Shown here: one piece after another, positions 14,726 to 23,378 of the stretch
Layout of the letters: the number at the start of each line of letters is the position of its first letter
How positions within the stretch are numbered: position 1 is the stretch's first letter
Assembly: GCF_022538115.1 (NCBI RefSeq)
Contig: NZ_JAKZAL010000033.1
Location: forward strand, 1 to 35,943
Direction of reading: 5' to 3'
Length of the DNA stretch: 35,943 nucleotides
Origin: Cognataquiflexum rubidum
Lineage (GTDB): Bacteria; Bacteroidota; Bacteroidia; Cytophagales; Cyclobacteriaceae
Made by a program: the position numbers and the translations under genes
Notes under the pieces: generated by a model
Database searches by the model: none
What the model was told of the DNA's origin: nothing
Seen by the model: only the letters and a program-made list of their open reading frames with translations

Positions 14726-17202
14726 TTTCCAAAAGCAACAGTGTAGGTGAGAGAAGGGAAAGCTGATCCCAAAATTGAAATCTGATAAGGTACCAATCTG
14801 GGAGTTCTGCCCTCCCGTTGGAAGAAAACCGAATAGGCATTTCTCCTCCCGGTAAGGTTATAGACGCTAAAATTGATTTTGTCATTCCACTTTCTCACAA
14901 AGCCATTGGTCAGGTAGGAGAAGTCAATCCTGAAGTAATTTGGAATCCTGAATTCATTCCTGTTTCCAAAATTCGGAACAAAGATTCCACCGACCGCATA
15001 ATTGGACGAAAGTCCTGTCACCGGTCTGCCAGATGAAAAATTGACATTGGTATTGAAAGTCCGTCCTCTTCCGATATGGAAGTTGGTGACGAGTGAGATG
15101 TTGTGCGGTTTGTCAAAATTGGTCGCGAACCAATTTCCCTGATTAACCTGAATCTCAGGAAACTCGGAAGTTGTTCTGATCAGGGATCTGCTAAAGGTAT
15201 AAGCAAGCCAACCGGTGATGCCGCCGCTGTTTTTTTGGATCAAAAGTTCGGCACCATAGGCAAGTCCTTCCCCTTGGATCAATTCGGTTTCAATGTGTGG
15301 ATTTACAAAAAGATCTGCAAAATCCCGGTATTCCAATTGGTTGGCGGTGGTCCGGTAAAAACCTTCCAAAGAGGTGGACCATTCATCTTCTTTGAAATTT
15401 CTGAAAAATCCCAGAGAAGCATTGTGGGATCTTTGTGGCTTAATGTAGGTCGTGCTCAATTGCCACAGGTCAATGGGAGTGGGGCCTGTAGCATTGGAGA
15501 TGGTCTGTAGATATTGGTTCATCACAGAATAACCTCCTTTGATAGAATTGACTTTGTCAAATGTCCATCGGAATGAAAATCTCGGTTCAAAGCCATTGTA
15601 TTTGACGATTTTTCCACTTTCTACGAAATCTACCCCGATAATCGTCAACCTAGAAATCGGGATACCCTCTTGGTACCGGAAGATCGAATCAGGACCTTGC
15701 TGCACATAATTGGAATATCTGATTCCGCCGGAAAAGGAAAGGCTTTCGTTTGGATTCCAGTCCGCGGATACAAAAGGTGCATACTCCATTCCCCTTTCTT
15801 TTTGGACGGTCTTGGCAACAATGCCTGATTCAGGAGTCAAAGGATTCAAAAATTCCGGTCTCATGTGGTATTGAATGGCTTCCGCACCGAAGTTGATGTC
15901 CACTTTCTCCAAAGTCAACAGTCCGGTTATTTTCCCTTGGAAATAATACAGCCCATTTTCGATTTTGGATGGATCCACTGTGGAAGGCTCAAAAAAGCCA
16001 TTGTTAAATGAGCCATAAGCCACCATTCCCACCAATGACAAATCATCTGTCAACAGATTTCGGCTTGTGAGGGAACCCACGAGATTGTTCCAATCAAATC
16101 CAAATTGGTTTGAAAACCTGAAATAATCTCCGGTATTGAGCAGGTTAAAATCCAAGTTGTTTTTTTCGGAAAACCGATGATTGATCCCAAGATAAATATC
16201 GTGAAAGTTTATTTTGCTGTTTTGTACGTCCACTTCTTTGGCTCTATCCAAAAGCCAATTGGCGTTGGATAGCCGGGATGCAAAAATCATCGAGGTCTTT
16301 TCGGGTACGATCGGACCTTCCACCAATACTTTGCTCAAGGCAGTTCCCAAAGAGACACTTCCTTTCCAGTTTTCTTTGTCTCCTTTCCGCATCTCTATGT
16401 TTAGCGCCGAGGAACTCCGTCCGCCAAAATAACTCGGGACAGCACCTTTATATAAGGTGAAGTTTTGGAGCGCATCACCGTTGAAGGAAGACAAAAAGCC
16501 CAAAGCGTGGCTGTTGCTAAGCACAATAGTCTCGTTCATCATGATCAGGTTTTGGTCTGCCTGACCTCCTCTGATATTCATTCCAGCCGAACCTTCCCCC
16601 ACCGATGTCACACCGGGCATGGATTGGAGGACATTGAACACATCCGGTTCACCCATAAATGCCGGCACAAGTTTGATGTCATTGATGTCCATTTTGGTCA
16701 CCCCTGTGATCGGACTGCGGATATTCCTGTCCTTTTCATCTGCTTCGACTGTGAATGCCTCCAACTCAAAATCAAGGTTGGCCAGTCCCACATCCAATTG
16801 GCCGTCTCCATAGAGTTCGATCAGGTAATGCACGGGTCTTTTTCCAAACTGACGGAATACAATACGGTGCCTTCCCGAATCTAGAGAAATGACATATTGC
16901 CCGATTCTGTCTGTGTTGTTTCCCGCAAAAAAGCCATCAATGTGAATGGATACTCCTGACAGCGGTTCGCCATTTCCCAACTGGGTGACTTTTCCGGTCA
17001 CAAAATACTGTGCTCTTTTTTGTAGATCCCCTTGTTCAAATTTCACTTCGATGAATTCTGTCTGGGCTTGGAGATTGGGAATTAGGGAGAAATATAGGAT
17101 TACAAAGGACAAAGCCAAAAATACCCGGTTTATGGAATTTCTTTTGGCTAAATGGGATTTATGGATTTGATTCAAAAAAATGTTTTGACTTTTGGCTTTC
17201 AC
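14722..17202 (-). CDS. TonB-dependent receptor with N-terminal CPD domain
   Basis: This 826-residue outer-membrane receptor takes up an unknown ligand using TonB energy. The signal peptide is long (about 1-46, ending NLQAQ). A carboxypeptidase-regulatory-like domain spans about 66-150 (VTGKVTQLGNGEPLSGVSIH). The plug is at about 180-285 with VFNVLQSMPGVTSVGEGSAG, MNIRGGQADQN and YFGGRSSSALNIEM. The rest is a beta-barrel ending SLTYTVAFGK. It is the first gene of a two-gene operon with DUF4249 and is divergent from the gene at 17492. A -7-like TATTTTTG lies upstream on the minus strand at 17330-17323. Confidence 0.95.
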   Translation of the reverse strand: MKAKSQNIFLNQIHKSHLAKRNSINRVFLALSFVILYFSLIPNLQAQTEFIEVKFEQGDLQKRAQYFVTGKVTQLGNGEPLSGVSIHIDGFFAGNNTDRIGQYVISLDSGRHRIVFRQFGKRPVHYLIELYGDGQLDVGLANLDFELEAFTVEADEKDRNIRSPITGVTKMDINDIKLVPAFMGEPDVFNVLQSMPGVTSVGEGSAGMNIRGGQADQNLIMMNETIVLSNSHALGFLSSFNGDALQNFTLYKGAVPSYFGGRSSSALNIEMRKGDKENWKGSVSLGTALSKVLVEGPIVPEKTSMIFASRLSNANWLLDRAKEVDVQNSKINFHDIYLGINHRFSEKNNLDFNLLNTGDYFRFSNQFGFDWNNLVGSLTSRNLLTDDLSLVGMVAYGSFNNGFFEPSTVDPSKIENGLYYFQGKITGLLTLEKVDINFGAEAIQYHMRPEFLNPLTPESGIVAKTVQKERGMEYAPFVSADWNPNESLSFSGGIRYSNYVQQGPDSIFRYQEGIPISRLTIIGVDFVESGKIVKYNGFEPRFSFRWTFDKVNSIKGGYSVMNQYLQTISNATGPTPIDLWQLSTTYIKPQRSHNASLGFFRNFKEDEWSTSLEGFYRTTANQLEYRDFADLFVNPHIETELIQGEGLAYGAELLIQKNSGGITGWLAYTFSRSLIRTTSEFPEIQVNQGNWFATNFDKPHNISLVTNFHIGRGRTFNTNVNFSSGRPVTGLSSNYAVGGIFVPNFGNRNEFRIPNYFRIDFSYLTNGFVRKWNDKINFSVYNLTGRRNAYSVFFQREGRTPRLVPYQISILGSAFPSLTYTVAFGK

Positions 17203-17322
17203 TTAATTTTGTGCTTAATGGAAATCAGATCTGTAAATTAATGGTTTTAATTCACCTTTCTGTGCCGGCAGCGGATTTTTAAATTTATCATCTTTACTTA
17301 CCATTTCCCCGAATTTGTCTGG

Positions 17323-17330
17323 CAAAAATA
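17323..17330 (-). promoter_or_regulatory. Possible -7 element for the TonB receptor operon
   Basis: On the minus strand TATTTTTG matches TAnnTTTG exactly. No TTTG is found 19 nt upstream, so this is only a weak candidate. It would leave a leader of about 115 nt. Confidence 0.3.
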
Positions 17331-17376
17331 GAGGTACTGTAGGCAATAGAAGGGTCCCGATCCAATAATTTTGCGG

Positions 17377-17423
17377 TAAATTAAACTTTTCGTGTGGCGA
17401 TTTTATGGTTTTTTTTATCTTGG
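17377..17423 (+). promoter_or_regulatory. Duplicated upstream block, copy 1 (candidate promoter)
   Basis: Bases 17377-17421 match 20367-20411 at 40 of 45 positions although both are non-coding. The block contains TAAATTAAACTTTTCG and ends in TATCTTGG (17416-17423), with TGTG 19 nt before it. This fits a weak Bacteroidota promoter. It lies about 70-115 nt upstream of the ATG at 17492. Confidence 0.5.
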
Positions 17424-17491
17424 AGTTTCTTCTTTTGAGTACCAAAAAATTCAGTAAAGTGACAAAAGATTCTGTTTGGTTATTAAGATTG

Positions 17492-20251
17492 ATGAAGGCA
17501 AACTTGTTTGTTGTTTTTTTATTGCTCCCCATTTTGGCAAAAGCCCAAGTAATTGTCGGGAAAATCACAGATGAAAAGACAGGAGAGCCTCTTCCTTTTG
17601 CCAATGTTTTTATCAATAATACTACTTTGGGAAGCACGACTGATATCAATGGGGATTTTAAAATCAGCGGATCCCTGCCCCAAAATCTCGAAATCGTCGC
17701 CTCCTTTGTTGGTTACACTACCAAATACAGAAAAATTTCATTTGGAAATAGAATTCAAATTGTTGTCAATTTTCAGTTGGTTTCTAAGGAATCCCAATTA
17801 GATGAAGTAATGCTCAAATCCAAACGTGATAAAAGATGGGAAAGAAACCTTAAAAAATTTAAACAGGTGTTTTTGGCGGTCCCAAATGATCCATTTTTCA
17901 AAATGAATGAAATCCTCAACCCTTGGGTTATTGATTTTGAAGAAGGGAAAACCCGTGGGTCAAAATACCTGTTGGCTAGTGCTTCGGAGCCACTCAAAGT
18001 TTCGAATTTGGGTTTGGGTTATAATTTGGATTACCATTTACGGGAATTTATCCAGACGAGGGAAGGGTTCCATTACTTTGGGTTGGTCAATTTTCATGAA
18101 ATAGACACTGTCTTTACCGAAAAAAAGAAATCCTGGGAAGAGCAAAGAAATTCCACTTATTTCGGATCCCTACGCCATTTCTTACATTCACTTCTCCATA
18201 ATGAAGCGGACAGACAAGGATACAGGCTATATCTGGTAGATAGCTTTCCACCAAAAACGAGAACCAATGTATTTCACGAGGAGTTGGGGAATTCCATCAA
18301 AAAACTTCCCTTTGATTCCTTAAAAATTGACACACTCCCCAATGGGAATTTTGGGCTTTACTGGCCTGACAGGGTTGAAATTCATTTCAGAAAGAAGACT
18401 TGGGCAAACGATTACTACACCAGAGTATATTATCCTCTTAGTTGGATCACATCTCCTACATGCTATTTTGAATTTGATGCCAATGGGATTCCGACCGATC
18501 CAAGGCAGATTATTTTTTCAGGATTTATGGGAAGACATAGAGTGGGTAGATTTTTGCCTCATGATTTCGTCCCTTCTAAGGATCAACTTACTCTCTTTTC
18601 TGAAATTGACAGCGCGCTTTTGGGTCAAACAAGATGGAATTCTCTTCGGGAAAAACCCTATATGACATTCAATAAGTCTTATTATACACCAGGTGAAACC
18701 GTTTGGTTTAATGCCCGCATGCTTTACCAAAACCAGTTTTTGGTAGATTCTATGAGCCGGGTACTTTATGTGGACCTGGTCAATGAAAAGAAAGAATTGG
18801 TGATGCAGGAAACTTTTGAGATTCAGGAAGGTGTGTCAAAAGGGCAGCTTCAATTAGGATCTGAACTCAAAGCAGGAAATTATACCATCCGTGCCTATAC
18901 CAATTGGATGAGGTACTATCCTGAGTCGGATTACTTTTATAAGCCTTTACCCCTGATTTCAGCTGAATGGGAGGTTATTTCCCCCACTGGTTTACTTCCT
19001 CCGGACCAGGAAGGAGAGGAAATATCCATTGCATTTAAAACTGACATTACCCGTGAAGAGCTTTTCAATAAGGCCAACCTCAGTATTTCGGTTTTGGATA
19101 TAGACAGTATTTTGGTGGATGCGGATTTCAGTATTTCTCTGATCGATGCGGATTTGGCAACGTTTATCGGGGAAGAAAAAACGATAGAAACCGAAATAAA
19201 CTGGATTGGATCTGAACTTGGGGATTATGAATTTCCGGAGGAAGAATACAATATTGAATATGGGATTTCTGTGGAAGGCATTTTTTCAGACAGAGAAGGA
19301 AAACCATTGGACGTTCCATTGACCGTGGTACTGGGACAAATGGAAGATTATGGTGTGATTAAGTCTGATACATCAGGTTATTTTTGGGGGACAGGGCTTT
19401 TGTTTACCGATTCGGCTGAGGTTGCGATTGCGGCATTAAACCAGAGAAGGAAGTCGTTTGGAAACATTTCCCTCATTGAGCCTTTGAGACCGGAAGTTTT
19501 ACTCAATTTGCCCAAACTTCAATTGGAAACCAGGCCAAAATCCACAATTGGAAAGCTTGATATTTTTGATGGAGAATATGTTGAGTTGGAGGAGTTCCTC
19601 TTTGAAGAGGAAAAAAAGCAAACCATGGAGGAGAAAAACTATGGATACGGTGAAGGCGATAGAAGTATAGGTCCTGATTTTTTGGAGAAATTTCCAGAAC
19701 AAACACTAGATGTAATAGTGGGAATGAACATGCAAGGTGGTGGATTGGGTAATTTTAATTGGGGACTTGATGCCGGAGAACCACTTTTAATCATTGACGG
19801 CGCACGCTATTTTACGGATAGCAGAGAATCTACTATGTCGGTTTTAAAAACTTACATAGCTGCCGAGGTCGAATCCATTGAAGTCTACACTTTCAATGCT
19901 GCCCAGTTTGGCATGGCAGGATTTGCGGGAGTCATCATGGTAAATACCAAAAAAGGGGCAAAGGCCCCTCAGGGTCCTGAACAGGTTTTCAACAGTGAAG
20001 AATTTCAAATATTTAAAATAAGAGGATTTACTCCCGTCAAAGAATTTCCGGTCCAACTGGCTGAATCTGAAATCCCCGAATCTAGACCATCGCTTTATTG
20101 GAATCCGATGGCCAAGACCGATGGGGAGAATGAAAGCTTTACTTTTTCAGTCAACGTTCCGAAGGCTACAAAAAGCATGTTCTTGAAGATTGAAGGCATG
20201 ACTACAGACGGTTTGCCTTTTTACAGGGTTTTTCAAATTCCGGTCGACTAA
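17492..20251 (+). CDS. CPD / macroglobulin-like / TonB-plug-like surface protein, paralogue 1
   Basis: The start is taken at the ATG at 17492 (MKANLFVVFLLLPILAKAQ), giving a normal signal peptide and 919 residues; an upstream in-frame ATG at 17405 would put 29 odd residues in front and overlap the conserved upstream block. Residues about 20-105 are a carboxypeptidase-regulatory-like domain (GKITDEKTGEPLPFANVF). A middle region contains ILNPWVIDFEEGK and YFGSLRHFLHSLLHNEA. A macroglobulin-like domain sits around 380-480 (NKSYYTPGETVWFNARML). A TonB-plug-like segment is near 740-815 (EPLLIIDGARYF, VESIEVYTFNAAQFG, GFAGVIMVNTKKG). No barrel follows, so it cannot be a classical receptor. The next gene is a full-length paralogue. 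Function is unknown. Confidence 0.82.
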   Translation: MKANLFVVFLLLPILAKAQVIVGKITDEKTGEPLPFANVFINNTTLGSTTDINGDFKISGSLPQNLEIVASFVGYTTKYRKISFGNRIQIVVNFQLVSKESQLDEVMLKSKRDKRWERNLKKFKQVFLAVPNDPFFKMNEILNPWVIDFEEGKTRGSKYLLASASEPLKVSNLGLGYNLDYHLREFIQTREGFHYFGLVNFHEIDTVFTEKKKSWEEQRNSTYFGSLRHFLHSLLHNEADRQGYRLYLVDSFPPKTRTNVFHEELGNSIKKLPFDSLKIDTLPNGNFGLYWPDRVEIHFRKKTWANDYYTRVYYPLSWITSPTCYFEFDANGIPTDPRQIIFSGFMGRHRVGRFLPHDFVPSKDQLTLFSEIDSALLGQTRWNSLREKPYMTFNKSYYTPGETVWFNARMLYQNQFLVDSMSRVLYVDLVNEKKELVMQETFEIQEGVSKGQLQLGSELKAGNYTIRAYTNWMRYYPESDYFYKPLPLISAEWEVISPTGLLPPDQEGEEISIAFKTDITREELFNKANLSISVLDIDSILVDADFSISLIDADLATFIGEEKTIETEINWIGSELGDYEFPEEEYNIEYGISVEGIFSDREGKPLDVPLTVVLGQMEDYGVIKSDTSGYFWGTGLLFTDSAEVAIAALNQRRKSFGNISLIEPLRPEVLLNLPKLQLETRPKSTIGKLDIFDGEYVELEEFLFEEEKKQTMEEKNYGYGEGDRSIGPDFLEKFPEQTLDVIVGMNMQGGGLGNFNWGLDAGEPLLIIDGARYFTDSRESTMSVLKTYIAAEVESIEVYTFNAAQFGMAGFAGVIMVNTKKGAKAPQGPEQVFNSEEFQIFKIRGFTPVKEFPVQLAESEIPESRPSLYWNPMAKTDGENESFTFSVNVPKATKSMFLKIEGMTTDGLPFYRVFQIPVD

Positions 20252-20366
20252 AATTTAAAGCTGATACAGTCAATTATCCCAAAATCAAGTCCATGTTGAT
20301 TCTGAAAATGACTCAAATACGGAGATTTAGATTGCAAAAAATGGTCTATTTTCTGAAGTCTTTTTC

Positions 20367-20413
20367 TAAATTAAACTTTTCGGGTGGAGATATAATGGAT
20401 TTTTTTATCTTTC
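20367..20413 (+). promoter_or_regulatory. Duplicated upstream block, copy 2 (candidate promoter)
   Basis: This is the counterpart of 17377-17421 (40 of 45 identical). It ends in TATCTTTC (20406-20413), one base from TAnnTTTG, about 42 nt upstream of the ATG at 20455. Its conservation outside coding sequence suggests each paralogue has its own, similarly controlled promoter. Confidence 0.5.
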
Positions 20414-20454
20414 AGAAACAGTGGTTAATAGCCCTAAACCCAGAATAATCGATA

Positions 20455-23256
20455 ATGAATGCTGAATTCCTATCCAAAATTGCCAAAATCACCCTTCTCA
20501 CATTGGGTTTGCTGGTTTATGGTTTTTCGGAAGCGCAGGTTATTTCAGGCAAGGTCGTAGATGAAAAGACCGGTGAATCTCTTCCGTTTGCCAACGTTTT
20601 TATCAACAATACCACTTTGGGAAGCACGACTGATATCAATGGGAATTTTAGAATCAGTGGTTCCTTGCCCCAAAATCCCGAAGTCGTGGCTTCTTTCGTA
20701 GGGTATTTTACCAAGTACAGGAAGGTTGCTTTTGGCGGGAGAAATCAGGTTACTGTCAATTTTGAATTGACTCCAAAGGAAGACCAACTTGACGAGGTCT
20801 CTCTTTCTGCCAAAAGAGACAAAGCTTGGGAAAGAAACCTGCGCAAATTTGAGCGTGTGTTTCTTGCGGTACCGGATGATCCATTTTTCAAAAAGAATGA
20901 AATACTCAACCCTTGGGTTATTGACTTTCAGGAAGGGAAAGCGGAAGGATTGGGCAGATACCTCGCTGCAAGTTCTTCGGAACCTGTCACAGTGGCTAAC
21001 AGAGCACTTGGCTATGAGATTGACTACCATCTTCAGGAATACCTTCAGACAAAGAATGGCTTCCAATATTATGGTCTTGTCAATTTCAAGGAAATAGAAA
21101 ATCCTGAAAATGGGACAGAATCGGCATGGGATGAATATAGGAATTCGGCTTATTATGGATCAATGAGGCACCTGTTACATGCTTTGGTACGCAATGAGGC
21201 AGATAGTCAGGGATTTGAAGCATTTATTGTTCAGGATATTGCACCATCATTGCGGACCAATGATTTTGACAAGGAGATAGGCAGTTCACTTTTGCCACTT
21301 CCTTTGGATTCTTTGGTAACTGCAATTTTGCCAAATGGTAATTTCATAATGGAGTGGCCTGGAAATGTAGAAGTCCATTTTACCAAAAAGTACTGGCCGA
21401 GCACTTATTATACAAATAGATCTCATCCCATTTCTTGGATTGAAGCTCCGAATTGTAAATTTGAAGTGGATGCAAATGGTGTCATGATGGATCCAAGAGA
21501 GTTGGTACTTTCAGGCCATGTCGCAAGGGAGCGTGTTGCGAGGTTATTGCCACATGATTTCCGGCCTGACCTGCAGGATCTTAAATTGCTGGCGGAGGTA
21601 GATAGCATTCAATTTGACCTTACCAAATGGAACAACTTAAGAGAAAGACCCTATGTGACCCTTAACAAATCATATTATTATCCGGGTGAAACAATATGGA
21701 TGCAAACACACATGCTTTACCAAAATTCCATATTTGCAGATACACTTAGCAGAGCTGTTTATATTGATCTTGTAAATGAAAAGATGGAAACCATCAAATC
21801 AGCTTCGTTTTTTGTAAATAAAGAGAAAGCAGAAGGTCAATTGATACTGGAGGATGATTTTCCCGAAGGAAAATATGCATTGGTAGCCTATACCAATTGG
21901 ATGAGAAATTACCTGAATACCCCTCATACCATCAAGTATATCAATATCTTGCCAAAAGGGAAATGGCCTGTAATCAATAAGGAATTAATTGATGTGGATC
22001 AAGAGGCCGATATAGATGTGGGATTTTCGATAGAGCCCTCCTTCGAAATCCTAAAGAAAGGGTTGAATAGTACAGTAAAGTTCAACGTTCTAGTTAAAGA
22101 CGAATATGACATGCCTGTCAAGTCTGCACTTTCCCTTTCCCTGTTGGATGCCAATTATGGGGAGTTCTTGCCTGATACAGATCTGCTTGAGGCTTTGGAC
22201 TGGGTGAACGATGATTCCGAACCACTTCCTGACGATTTATTTAAAATTGAGTATGGACTTTCGATAGAAGGTCAATATTTAACGGCCAAAAATCAAGAAA
22301 AATCAGTTCCGATTACTGTTGTAGTGGGTGAAATGGAAGATTTTGGCGTGATCCGCTCAGACAGCCTGGGCCGGTTCTATGCGACAGGCATCCACTTCTA
22401 CGACAGTGCAGAAGTGGCTATTGCAGCACTCAGTGACAAATTAAAGCGTAAGGGAAAGGTGGAATTGATCAGTGCCAACCGCCCCAATCACAATTTTGAG
22501 TTTGATACAACGAGAATTCCGCTTGTTGAAATGTCCACTTCCAGTATGTGGTTTGACAAATATTCAGGAGAAAAAATCATAGATCTGTCTGAAGTTAGTG
22601 TACTGGATCAAAAAATATTGACTACAGAGGAAAACAACTATGGATATGGACCTGGAGATAGGTCTGTAAGTAGGGAGTTTTTGGATCAATATCCTGATCA
22701 GACCGCCGGAGCAATTGTAAATATGGTCACTGGAGGAGGTGTGTTGAAGAGGCAAAATTGGGGTCTTAGCACAGGTGAGCCTCTTCTTATGATAGATGGG
22801 GTAAGGTATTTACCTCATGGAATAAGTACAGTCGCAGAACAACTTGATATATTAATGTCATCGGATGTTGAATCTATTGAGATATATACCTTAAGTGCCA
22901 CACAGTTTGGTTCTGAGGCATTTGCAGGAGCTATATCCATCAAGACAAGAAAAGGCTCAAAAACAGCCGTCAGGGCTCCCAATGAATTTAACAAATCGGA
23001 ATTTCAGCTTTTCAAAGTAATGGGATTTACCAAACCTATACCTTTTCCGGCAGCAGGCGAAATGGGTGAAGTTGTTTTGCCAAAACCAACCCTGTATTGG
23101 AACCCTTCTGCAGTTACAAGTGAAGAGAATGGAGCTTTCCAATTTGAAATCGCCGTACCTTCGAATACCAACATCGTATACCTCAAAGTGGAGGGTGTCA
23201 ATCAGGATGGGTTTCCTTTTAGGAAGGTTTTTGAGATGGGTCTGTCGGCTCATTGA
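20455..23256 (+). CDS. CPD / macroglobulin-like / TonB-plug-like surface protein, paralogue 2
   Basis: 933 residues with the same architecture as the gene just upstream. Signal peptide about 1-27 (ending GFSEAQ), then a CPD domain about 29-112 (GKVVDEKTGESLPFANVF). The middle region has ILNPWVIDFQEGK and YYGSMRHLLHALVRNEA. The macroglobulin-like segment is around 390-490 (NKSYYYPGETIWMQTHML). The plug-like segment is near 745-835 (EPLLMIDGVRYL, VESIEIYTLSATQFGSEAF). The C-terminus has a beta domain with PKPTLYWNPSAVTSEENG. The two proteins are most alike in the N-terminal third and diverge later. It has its own candidate promoter and no terminator before it. Exposed or periplasmic location is inferred; the partner is unknown. 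Confidence 0.82.
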   Translation: MNAEFLSKIAKITLLTLGLLVYGFSEAQVISGKVVDEKTGESLPFANVFINNTTLGSTTDINGNFRISGSLPQNPEVVASFVGYFTKYRKVAFGGRNQVTVNFELTPKEDQLDEVSLSAKRDKAWERNLRKFERVFLAVPDDPFFKKNEILNPWVIDFQEGKAEGLGRYLAASSSEPVTVANRALGYEIDYHLQEYLQTKNGFQYYGLVNFKEIENPENGTESAWDEYRNSAYYGSMRHLLHALVRNEADSQGFEAFIVQDIAPSLRTNDFDKEIGSSLLPLPLDSLVTAILPNGNFIMEWPGNVEVHFTKKYWPSTYYTNRSHPISWIEAPNCKFEVDANGVMMDPRELVLSGHVARERVARLLPHDFRPDLQDLKLLAEVDSIQFDLTKWNNLRERPYVTLNKSYYYPGETIWMQTHMLYQNSIFADTLSRAVYIDLVNEKMETIKSASFFVNKEKAEGQLILEDDFPEGKYALVAYTNWMRNYLNTPHTIKYINILPKGKWPVINKELIDVDQEADIDVGFSIEPSFEILKKGLNSTVKFNVLVKDEYDMPVKSALSLSLLDANYGEFLPDTDLLEALDWVNDDSEPLPDDLFKIEYGLSIEGQYLTAKNQEKSVPITVVVGEMEDFGVIRSDSLGRFYATGIHFYDSAEVAIAALSDKLKRKGKVELISANRPNHNFEFDTTRIPLVEMSTSSMWFDKYSGEKIIDLSEVSVLDQKILTTEENNYGYGPGDRSVSREFLDQYPDQTAGAIVNMVTGGGVLKRQNWGLSTGEPLLMIDGVRYLPHGISTVAEQLDILMSSDVESIEIYTLSATQFGSEAFAGAISIKTRKGSKTAVRAPNEFNKSEFQLFKVMGFTKPIPFPAAGEMGEVVLPKPTLYWNPSAVTSEENGAFQFEIAVPSNTNIVYLKVEGVNQDGFPFRKVFEMGLSAH

Positions 23257-23378
23257 AACAATTTCTCAATTATCCTTAAAAACCCGTATACATCGTTAAT
23301 TTTTGTCAACAACCACAATAAAATTGGCTCGTTAGAACATTAAATATTATTTTTCCAACACCATTGACTACCACAACC

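Noticed and set aside
17215-17649. Minus-strand reading frame across the divergent intergenic region and the start of paralogue 1
   Set aside because: Half of it is antisense to the CPD-coding region. A similar frame opposite paralogue 2 exists only because that region is duplicated.
23364-23378. TTG start five codons upstream of the DUF5686 gene's ATG
   Set aside because: The ATG at 23379 gives a complete signal peptide and needs no rare start codon.
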